This document shows, piece after piece, positions 48,185 to 54,779 of a DNA stretch of 64,000 nt. The notes under the pieces are model-generated. The model had not been told where the DNA came from and searched no databases. It was given only the letters and a program-made list of their open reading frames with translations. A program made the translations under genes and the position numbers. Source of the stretch: Phycisphaeraceae bacterium. Its GTDB lineage: Bacteria; Planctomycetota; Phycisphaerae; Phycisphaerales; UBA1924. The stretch lies in assembly GCA_020639135.1 (NCBI GenBank), contig JACKHE010000007.1, positions 124,001 to 188,000 of the forward strand, read 5' to 3'. Numbering within the stretch: position 1 is the stretch's first letter; each line of letters opens with the position of its first letter.

Positions 48185-49627
48185 ATGCGGATCCGCAAGA
48201 AGCTGATCCTCCTGCACACCGGCTTTTCCGTCGTCATGGCGGTGGTCCTGCTGCTCTCGATCCGCCCGGCCGCCACGGAGGTCGTTCGCCGGTCCACCGA
48301 GACAGCAGCTCGGGCCGCGATCCGGATGGTCATCGCCGGCCAGCCGGACGAGGCCGACGATGTCCGGTTCAGCCGCGGCGACGCCGTTGCGATGGGCATC
48401 AGCAAGGAGGATGGAGCGCTGCTGCGCAGCGGCGCCATCGTCACGCTGCCAGGTTCCTCGGATGTTGTCCGGGTCGGCGCGTGGAACCCGGGCGCATCGG
48501 AGTTCGTCGTGGCGCAGGCCGCGCTCCCGGACACCGGCTGGGTCATCCGCCGGATCGACACGCTACTGATCCTGGCGATCGTCGGGATCTACCTCGCCGT
48601 CGCCGCGGCGCTGGAGATCTACGTCCTGCCCCGGCACGTATACGGCCCCATCCAGCGCTTGCGCCGCGCCGATCTTGCCGTGCAGGAGGGGGACCGCCGG
48701 GCCGAGCTGATCCCCGAGGACGAGATCCCCTCGGACGAGCTCGGCGAGATCATGCGCTCGCGCAACCACTCCATCACCAGCCTCCGCGAGCACGAGCGCG
48801 CCCTCACCGATGCGCTGGAGCGGCTGGAGACGATCGCCGCCGACCTCCGGCAGAAAAACCTGCTCATCGAGAACGCGCAGCGCAACCTCGCGGATCAGGA
48901 CCGCCTCGCGAGCCTCGGCGTGATGTCCGCCGGCCTCGCACACGAGATGAACACGCCGCTGTCGGTCCTCAAGGGCGCTGTGGAGTCGATCGTCGAGAAA
49001 CCCGCCGATCCGGTGCCCGAGTGGCAGTCGGCGCTGATGCTCCGGGTCATCGGGCGCCTCGAACGCCTCAGCGACGGGCTGCTCGACTTCGCCCGGGTCC
49101 GCCCCGCCGTGCGCGAGCCGGTGGCGATCCGCGATGTGGTCGAGGAGGCCTGGACCCTCGTCAGTCTCGACCGGGCATCCAAGGGGATCGCGTTCACGAG
49201 CGGGATCGACGCCGCGGTCATCGTTCCCGGCGACGCCGACCGGCTGACCCAGGTCTTCGTCAACATCCTCCGCAACTCGGTGGACGCGATGGAGGGGCGC
49301 GGACGCATCGACATCATCGCGCAGCGGACGGACCGCGAGTCGAGACAATGGTTGGAGATCCGGATCGCCAACAACGGCCCGCGGATCGATCCCGACATCC
49401 TCCCCAGGCTCTTCGAGCCCTTCGAATCGACCCGGCTCGACGACCGGGGGACCGGGCTGGGGCTCGCCATCGCCGAGGGGATCATCCGCGAGCACGGCGG
49501 CTTCATCGCCGCGAGAAACCTCCCGGACCGGGGCTGCGTCTTTGAGATCGTCCTGCCCTTCGATCTGCCCCCCGACGCGACGGGTGGAAATGCGGTAAGA
49601 AGTGATCCCCCAGAGGGACCGGCATGA
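48185..49627 (+). CDS. Membrane-bound sensor histidine kinase
   Basis: 480 residues from ATG 48185 (MRIRKKLILLHTGFSVV). Two membrane spans (about residues 7-27 and 120-142) enclose a roughly 90-residue periplasmic sensor. A HAMP-like region (LPRHVYGPIQRLRRADLAVQ) and a coiled coil (ALTDALERLETIAADLRQKN) lead to the H-box GLAHEMNTPLSVLKGA with phospho-His near residue 253. ATP-binding boxes follow: N-box VNILRNSVDAME, G1-like IANNGPRIDP, F-box LFEPFESTR and G2 GTGLGLAIAEGI. Its stop overlaps the start of the REC-XRE regulator (ATGA), so the two form one phosphorelay. The signal sensed is unknown. Confidence 0.93.
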   Translation: MRIRKKLILLHTGFSVVMAVVLLLSIRPAATEVVRRSTETAARAAIRMVIAGQPDEADDVRFSRGDAVAMGISKEDGALLRSGAIVTLPGSSDVVRVGAWNPGASEFVVAQAALPDTGWVIRRIDTLLILAIVGIYLAVAAALEIYVLPRHVYGPIQRLRRADLAVQEGDRRAELIPEDEIPSDELGEIMRSRNHSITSLREHERALTDALERLETIAADLRQKNLLIENAQRNLADQDRLASLGVMSAGLAHEMNTPLSVLKGAVESIVEKPADPVPEWQSALMLRVIGRLERLSDGLLDFARVRPAVREPVAIRDVVEEAWTLVSLDRASKGIAFTSGIDAAVIVPGDADRLTQVFVNILRNSVDAMEGRGRIDIIAQRTDRESRQWLEIRIANNGPRIDPDILPRLFEPFESTRLDDRGTGLGLAIAEGIIREHGGFIAARNLPDRGCVFEIVLPFDLPPDATGGNAVRSDPPEGPA

Positions 49628-50259
49628 GCGAAGGCAACGCATCCACCCCGCAGACCGACCTCCCGCTGTCGATCATCGCGCTCGACGACGACGCCGACTT
49701 CCGCGAATACCTCCGCGGCATGCTCGAGGGCGACGGCCACACCGTCCGCCTCGCCTCGACGCCCGACGAGCTCTTCCGCCTCGCCGACGAGCGGCTCCCC
49801 GACATCGTCCTGCTCGACATCAAGATGGGCAAGCACTCCGGCGAGCGCACACTCCAGGAGATCCGAGGACGCTGGCCCAGGCTGTGCGTCATCATCGCCA
49901 CCGGCTACCCCTCGCTGGAGACGATGCGCAACACCTTCAAGCAGGACGTCTTCGACTACCTCTCCAAGCCGTTTTCACTCGGCGAGCTCCGTTCCACCCT
50001 TCGGCAGGCCGCCGAAGCGTTCGGTCTCGGCGGCAGGCCACAGGACCGCCTCCGGGCCGAGCTCGGACGCCGCATCCGCATCACCCGAACCGAGCGCGGT
50101 TGGACCCTCAAGGACCTCAGCGAGGCCAGCGGCGTCAGCGTCAGCCAGCTCAGCGCCATCGAACGCGGCACCCACCTGCCCTCGATCGAGTCCCTGCTGA
50201 GCGTCGCGCTCGCGCTGGAAGCAAAGCCCAGCGAATGGATGGGTGCGGCGGGGTTCTGA
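49624..50259 (+). CDS. Response regulator with XRE-type HTH output domain
   Basis: 211 residues. The receiver domain (residues 14-130) has SIIALDDDADF (acidic pocket), the phosphoacceptor Asp65 in IVLLDIKMG, the switch Thr in VIIATGYPSLE, and Lys in DYLSKPFSLGEL. From about residue 143 an XRE/Cro-C1 helix-turn-helix follows: ELGRRIRITRTERGWTLKDL, SEASGVSVSQLSAIERGTHL, PSIESLLSVALALEAKP. REC joined to an XRE-type HTH is far less common than OmpR, NarL or NtrC outputs. The stop is 15 nt from the convergent HExxH gene. Coupled to the kinase, it probably regulates genes by DNA binding after phosphorylation. Confidence 0.92.
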   Translation: MSEGNASTPQTDLPLSIIALDDDADFREYLRGMLEGDGHTVRLASTPDELFRLADERLPDIVLLDIKMGKHSGERTLQEIRGRWPRLCVIIATGYPSLETMRNTFKQDVFDYLSKPFSLGELRSTLRQAAEAFGLGGRPQDRLRAELGRRIRITRTERGWTLKDLSEASGVSVSQLSAIERGTHLPSIESLLSVALALEAKPSEWMGAAGF

Positions 50260-50274
50260 TCGGTTCCGGCGCGA

Positions 50275-50820
50275 TCAGCGCTTCGGGTACGGGATATCGA
50301 ACGCCGCAAGCTCCGAGGGCAGGCTCCGGATCCCCCGGCTCCTCGACTTGTGCACCGCGTAGCGCAGCGAGTCGTGCATCCGCTGCCGCACCCGGTCGGT
50401 GACGTTCAGCCCCAGCGATTCCATCGTGGTGAGCGACCACGCCCAGGCGTGGTACTCCTCCAGGCAGCGCGGCTTGTACGCGCCGAGGCCGATCGCGTGG
50501 TGCCCGACCTCGTGCAGGAAGACCGCCATCGACATGGGTCCCTTGGGCCGGGGCGCCTCGATCAGCCGCGACACCTTGCCGCTCTCGTAATGGACTTCCC
50601 ACGCGCACCCGGACATCGACGTGCGCCACTTGCGCACGCGGATGCCGTGCTCGCGGAGCATCGCTCTCGTGATCTCGTCGTAGCGGACTTGCGCGGCTCG
50701 TGGCTTGGGCTTTGCAGGGCGCGGACGCGCCGGAGCGACCACCGGGGGACGGCGCCGGGGCCGGGGGCTCGGCGTCAGCAGGTCCCAGAGTGTGAGCAAG
50801 GTCGTCATCTTCCGCTTCAT
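50275..50820 (-). CDS. Small predicted HExxH metalloprotein coupled to fmt
   Basis: 181 residues. The N-terminus (MKRKMTTLLTLWDLLTPSPR) is followed by a Pro/Arg-rich linker (residues 15-42). A zincin motif HEVGHHAIGLG sits at about residue 104, with a possible third ligand Glu in PRCLEEYHAWAWS 17-18 residues on. The segment CAWEVHYESGKVSRLIEA before it looks like a substrate-edge strand. I do not recognise the family; it could be a gluzincin-like peptidase or a metal-binding protein without activity. Its start overlaps the fmt stop by four bases (ATGA), making it the third gene of a def-fmt unit. Confidence 0.75.
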   Translation of the reverse strand: MKRKMTTLLTLWDLLTPSPRPRRRPPVVAPARPRPAKPKPRAAQVRYDEITRAMLREHGIRVRKWRTSMSGCAWEVHYESGKVSRLIEAPRPKGPMSMAVFLHEVGHHAIGLGAYKPRCLEEYHAWAWSLTTMESLGLNVTDRVRQRMHDSLRYAVHKSRSRGIRSLPSELAAFDIPYPKR

Positions 50821-51761
50821 CGTCCGATCGGCTCATCGTCGTCGAATCGGTCCCCGGTCTTGACCCCGGCGCCCCTGGCGTAGTCAGCCCAGGGCATCGT
50901 CTTCTTCCCCGACGGCTGGACCTCAAGCAGCCGCAGCACCGTGCCGCGACCGCAGGCGACCAGGCCCCGCTCGGGGTCCACGATTGTCCCGGGTTCTTGT
51001 TGGGTCTGCTCGTCGCTGTGTTCCGCCTTCCGGATCGCCAGGCGCCGCTCCCGCAGGGCCGTCGCTGCTCCGGGCCAGGGGGTCAGACCGTGAATGACCC
51101 GCTTGAGAAAGTCGGCGGGCAGCGCGAAGTTCAGCCACCCCTCGTCCTTGGACAGCTTCGGGGCGAGCGTCACCGCCGTCTCCTCCTGCCGGTGGGGGTC
51201 CAGCGAGCCGGACTCGTGTCGTTCGAGCACATCCAGCACCAGCGCCGGACCATCGGCCGAGAGCAGGTCGTGCAGCTCCCCGGCTGTCACTGCCGGATCG
51301 ATCGCGCGACGACTCTGCCCCAGGATCTCCCCCGCGTCCATCCGGTCCGCCAGCGTAATCACCGTGTTGCCCGTTTCCGTGTCGCCCGCCAGGATCGCGT
51401 GGTTGATCGGCGCAGCCCCGCGCCAGCGCGGCAACAGCGAGGCGTGCAGGTTGATCGCGAAGCGCCCCGAGAGCAGGGCCGAGCCCAGCTTCTGCCCGAA
51501 CGCGATCACCACCCAGGCATCGGCGTCCACAGCGCGGATGCGTTCGATCACCTCGTGATCGTTGACGTGCTCGGCCATGAGCACAGGGAGGTGGTGCTCC
51601 TGCGCCTCGGCCCACTGCGCGATGGGCGTCGGCGTCAGCTTCCGGCCCCGGCCCGCCTTGCGGTCGGGCTGCGTGACGATGTGCTTGAGCGTGTGCCGTT
51701 CCGCCAGCGCCTGGATCGTCGGGACGCCGAAGGCCCCGGAGCCGAAGAACACGATGTTCAT
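50817..51761 (-). CDS. fmt: Methionyl-tRNA formyltransferase
   Basis: 314 residues from ATG 51761, the usual length. Formylates Met-tRNA(fMet) to make the initiator. Family marks are IVFFGSGAFGVPTIQAL, QPDRKAGRGRKLTPTPI, VVIAFGQKL, and the formyl-folate site INLHASLLPRWRGAAPINHAILAGD with catalytic Asn/His and the later Asp in TLADRMDAGEILGQ. The C-terminal OB-like domain is present (GTVLRLLEVQPSGKKTMPW). The start overlaps the def stop (ATGA), as in many bacteria where def and fmt are neighbours. A longer in-frame extension into def is not coding. The ensuing HExxH gene overlaps its stop. Confidence 0.97.
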   Translation of the reverse strand: MNIVFFGSGAFGVPTIQALAERHTLKHIVTQPDRKAGRGRKLTPTPIAQWAEAQEHHLPVLMAEHVNDHEVIERIRAVDADAWVVIAFGQKLGSALLSGRFAINLHASLLPRWRGAAPINHAILAGDTETGNTVITLADRMDAGEILGQSRRAIDPAVTAGELHDLLSADGPALVLDVLERHESGSLDPHRQEETAVTLAPKLSKDEGWLNFALPADFLKRVIHGLTPWPGAATALRERRLAIRKAEHSDEQTQQEPGTIVDPERGLVACGRGTVLRLLEVQPSGKKTMPWADYARGAGVKTGDRFDDDEPIGR

Positions 51762-52321
51762 CGCACGCCGGCCTCGCGCTCCAGGCGCCGGACCGCGGAC
51801 TTCGTCTTCATCCGCCCGATCTGCGTGAACTTGTCGATGATCATCACGCCGTCCAGGTGGTCGAACTCGTGGAGCAGGCACCGCGCCAGCAGCCCCCGGG
51901 CGGCGATCTCGAAGGCGTCGCCCCCGATCCCGTACGCCCTGAGGTGGACCACCGGCGGCCGGAGTACGTCGGCCCGGATGTCCGGCAGGCTCAGGCACCC
52001 TTCCTCAAAGGGCTCGGGGGCGCCCTCCATCCGAAGAACTTCCGGGTTGATGAAGACCAGGGGAGATGTCGTGCTCGTCACCAGCCCCTCGACCTCCGGA
52101 TCCTCATCACTGTGGGGCACATGCGCGACGAAGAGCCGCCAGGGGAGCCCCACCTGCGGCGCCGCCAGCCCGATCCCCGCCGCGTCGAACATCAGCTCGA
52201 TCATGCGCTCGGCGACAGGCCCGATGGCCTCGTCGGCAGGATCGATCGCCTGAGCCCGCCGCCGCAGCGCGGGATCCGGGTAGGTCCGAATGTAGAGATT
52301 GCTGGGATCCGGCGTCGGCAT
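51758..52321 (-). CDS. def: Peptide deformylase
   Basis: 187 residues from ATG 52321. Removes the formyl group from new proteins; Fe(II)/Zn enzyme. The three classic motifs are all visible: GIGLAAPQVGLPWRLFV (GxGxAAxQ), EEGCLSLPDIRA (EGCLS, Cys ligand) and CLLHEFDHLDGVMIIDKF (HExxH plus D). C-terminal RMKTKSAVRRLEREAG is the usual basic helix. An insertion VPHSDEDPEVEGLVTSTTSP before VFINPEV is typical of some planctomycete-like forms, but I cannot verify this. First gene of the def-fmt-HExxH unit, divergent from the TPR protein 153 nt away. Confidence 0.97.
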   Translation of the reverse strand: MPTPDPSNLYIRTYPDPALRRRAQAIDPADEAIGPVAERMIELMFDAAGIGLAAPQVGLPWRLFVAHVPHSDEDPEVEGLVTSTTSPLVFINPEVLRMEGAPEPFEEGCLSLPDIRADVLRPPVVHLRAYGIGGDAFEIAARGLLARCLLHEFDHLDGVMIIDKFTQIGRMKTKSAVRRLEREAGVR

Positions 52322-52474
52322 GGGGGAGAAGTGTACCCTTGAAGGCGGTGTGAACCACCGCCGGCGTCGTTGAGGATGACGCCCGGGCGCCGTAGCATCG
52401 CCCTTCCGGCGGGAGATCCCCTGCCCGAAGGATCTCGTCACGGCGCCAGGCGCCATCGGAAAGGAACTTCGCCC

Positions 52475-53968
52475 TTGGCGCTGTTTGGGAAGAAGAGCAC
52501 GGACGACGGCGCCCAGTCGGCGCCCGCCACCGGAGATGTATACCTCTCCGAACCCGACAAGGCGGCCTCTTTCTTCGAGCACGCCAGGACCGTCGGCCAG
52601 ACCGGCAACTACGAGTACGCCACCACCCTCTGGCTCCAGGGGCTCCGCAAGGATCCCTCCAGCATGACCGGGCTCGAATCCTTCTACACCTCCGCCGCCC
52701 GCTTCGCCGCCGAGCGCGGCAAGCCCGGTCCCACCAAGGACCAGGCCCGCAACTTCGGCGGCAAGGACTTCCACAAGGGGGTCGAGCGCTACCTGCTCGC
52801 CCTGCTCGATTTCGGGACGCGATCCGGCGATATCAACGCCGCGATCAGGGCGATGGCCGCCGCCAGCGCCATCGACCAGGCCGAGGCCGCGTACTGGATC
52901 GGTGAACGCGCCCTGAACTTCGCCGCGCAGGACCCCAAGGTGAAGAAGGACCAGCTGCTGAAGATCAAGGAAGCCGCCGAGCGGGTCGGCGCCTTCGACA
53001 TGGCGGTCAAGGCCGGCGAGTTCGCCCTGAGCAAGGACCGCACCGACGCGAAACTCGCCGACGAGCTCCGCAACCTCTCCGCCCAGGCGACGATGTCCGC
53101 GGGCGGCTACACCGAGCAGGGGAGCAGCTTCCGCACCAGCGTTCGCGACGCCGCGAAGCAGCAGGCGCTCAACGAGGGCGAGAGCGTCGTCAAGAGCGTT
53201 GACGCCGCCCAGCGCGTCCTCAACGCGGCCCGTGAGGACTACGAATCGCGACCCACCGACCGCCACGCCGTCAGCCGCTACGTCAGGGCGCTGCTGGAAA
53301 ACGAGAACGAGGCCAACGAGGCGACGGCGATCGATGTCCTGGACCGGGCGTACAACGACACCCAGGAGTACCAGTTCCGCAAGGAGAAGGGGCGCCTCCA
53401 GATCCGACAGGCCAAGCGCGCCGAGCGCCGCGCCGCGTCAGATTGCCAGGCCGACCCCACGAACAAGGACAAGGCCGAGGCGCTCCGCGGGGCGCAGCAG
53501 ACCAGACAGAACATCGAGCTGGAAGTCGTCGAGGCGCACGCCGAGGCGTACCCGACCGACCTGGGCCTCAAGTTCGAGCTCGGCAAGCTCTACTACAACG
53601 CCGGCAGAGACAAGCAGGCGATCACGCTCCTCCAGCAGGCCGTCAAGGACGCCAAGAACCGCATCGACGCGCTGGACTACCTCGGCCGGGCGTTCAACCG
53701 CATCGGGTTCGTCGATGAGTCCATCTCCGTGCTCCGGCAGGCGATCGAGGCCGAACGCTCCTCCGGGACGCACGTTGCCCTCGACCGGCAGTACGCACTC
53801 ATGTGTGCGCTCATGACCAAGGCCGAGAACGACCGCGACACCGAGGCGATCAACGAGGCCGCCCAGCTCGCCTCCGCCATCGCCATGGAGCAGCTCGATT
53901 ACCAGGACATCCTCGAACGCCGCCAGGCGATCCAGGACCTCCAGAAGAAGCTCAGGGACGGCGGCTGA
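52475..53968 (+). CDS. Tetratricopeptide-repeat protein
   Basis: 497 residues from TTG 52475, chosen because GGAAAGGAAC lies 5-6 bases upstream; the in-frame ATG at 52370 would begin in a low-quality region. No signal peptide (MALFGKKSTDDGAQ). TPR-like helical pairs are seen at residues 25-70 (KAASFFEHARTVGQTGNYEY, ATTLWLQGLRKDP) and again at 345-400 (GLKFELGKLYYNAGRDKQAI, DALDYLGRAFNRIGFVDESI). A charged linker (RQAKRAERRAASD) separates them. It is probably a cytoplasmic scaffold for protein-protein contact; the binding partners are unknown. kdsB starts 36 nt after its stop in the same direction. Confidence 0.82.
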   Translation: MALFGKKSTDDGAQSAPATGDVYLSEPDKAASFFEHARTVGQTGNYEYATTLWLQGLRKDPSSMTGLESFYTSAARFAAERGKPGPTKDQARNFGGKDFHKGVERYLLALLDFGTRSGDINAAIRAMAAASAIDQAEAAYWIGERALNFAAQDPKVKKDQLLKIKEAAERVGAFDMAVKAGEFALSKDRTDAKLADELRNLSAQATMSAGGYTEQGSSFRTSVRDAAKQQALNEGESVVKSVDAAQRVLNAAREDYESRPTDRHAVSRYVRALLENENEANEATAIDVLDRAYNDTQEYQFRKEKGRLQIRQAKRAERRAASDCQADPTNKDKAEALRGAQQTRQNIELEVVEAHAEAYPTDLGLKFELGKLYYNAGRDKQAITLLQQAVKDAKNRIDALDYLGRAFNRIGFVDESISVLRQAIEAERSSGTHVALDRQYALMCALMTKAENDRDTEAINEAAQLASAIAMEQLDYQDILERRQAIQDLQKKLRDGG

Positions 53969-54004
53969 CGCCTCGGAAGGCGCGTCGCGCAGCGAGGGCA
54001 ACCA

Positions 54005-54763
54005 ATGGCGCAGGCCACGGCGATCATCCCGGCGAGGCTCGAATCCACGAGGTTCCCGCGCAAGGTCCTCGCCAGCGACACCGGCAAGCCCATGATCGTG
54101 CACACCTGCGACGCCGCGCATGCGGCGACCGTGGTCCGCCGCGTTGTCGTCGCCTCTGATTCGCAGGAAATCCTCGACACGGTGCGCAAGCACGGCTACG
54201 AGGGTGTTGAGACGTCCCGGGATCACGAGAACGGGACGAGCCGGATCGCGCAGGCCGCCGAGTTGATGGGCCTGCACGCCGACGAGATCGTCGTCAACCC
54301 CCAGGCGGACGAGCCGGAGCTGGAGCCGGAGCTGATCGACGCGGCGATTGGCGAGCTGATCCGCACGAAGGCGCCGATGGCGACCGCCGCCTCGCCGATG
54401 GCGCCGGGCGACGACCCCGACGACCCGAACCTCGTCAAGGTGGTCATCGGCGTCGAGGGCCGGGCGCTCTACTTCTCCCGCGCGCCGATCCCGCACAACC
54501 GCGACCGCGATCCCGACGCGCCGGCCAGGCCGCTCAAGCACATCGGGCTGTACGTGTACCGCCGGTCCTTCCTCGACGAGTTCCTCGCGCTGCCCCCGAC
54601 GCCGCTGGAGAAGACGGAGAAGCTCGAGCAGCTCCGCGCCATCGAGCACCGGCGCACGATCGCCGTGGCGATCCGGCAGACCGCCAGCAGGGGGGTGGAC
54701 ACCCCCGCGGACTACGCCGCGTTCGTCGAGCGATTCCGCACCAGGCAGGCCGTCCCACGCTGA
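54005..54763 (+). CDS. kdsB: 3-deoxy-manno-octulosonate cytidylyltransferase
   Basis: 252 residues, the family length. Activates Kdo with CTP to CMP-Kdo for the lipopolysaccharide core. The GT-A-like fold begins ATAIIPARLESTRFPRKVLA (IPAR-x-x-S-x-R-x-P-x-K), with VVVASDSQEIL, ENGTSRIAQAAELM, VVNPQADEPELEP (QxDEP) and the CTP/Kdo loop YFSRAPIPHNRD. HIGLYVYRRSFLDEF (H-x-G-x-Y) and KLEQLRAIEHRRTI (LEQLR) complete the set. Ala replaces Gly in the usual QGDEP. It needs the product of the CTP synthase gene nearby; with lpxI it indicates an LPS-type outer membrane. Confidence 0.96.
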   Translation: MAQATAIIPARLESTRFPRKVLASDTGKPMIVHTCDAAHAATVVRRVVVASDSQEILDTVRKHGYEGVETSRDHENGTSRIAQAAELMGLHADEIVVNPQADEPELEPELIDAAIGELIRTKAPMATAASPMAPGDDPDDPNLVKVVIGVEGRALYFSRAPIPHNRDRDPDAPARPLKHIGLYVYRRSFLDEFLALPPTPLEKTEKLEQLRAIEHRRTIAVAIRQTASRGVDTPADYAAFVERFRTRQAVPR

Positions 54764-54779
54764 GCCGGGCGGCCGGCGG

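Noticed and set aside
49624..50820. The XRE regulator and the HExxH protein as an ImmA/ImmR-like pair
   Set aside because: Adjacent XRE and HExxH genes recall ImmR/ImmA, but they are convergent and not coupled, the peptidase-like gene belongs to the def-fmt unit, and no phage or conjugative genes are near.
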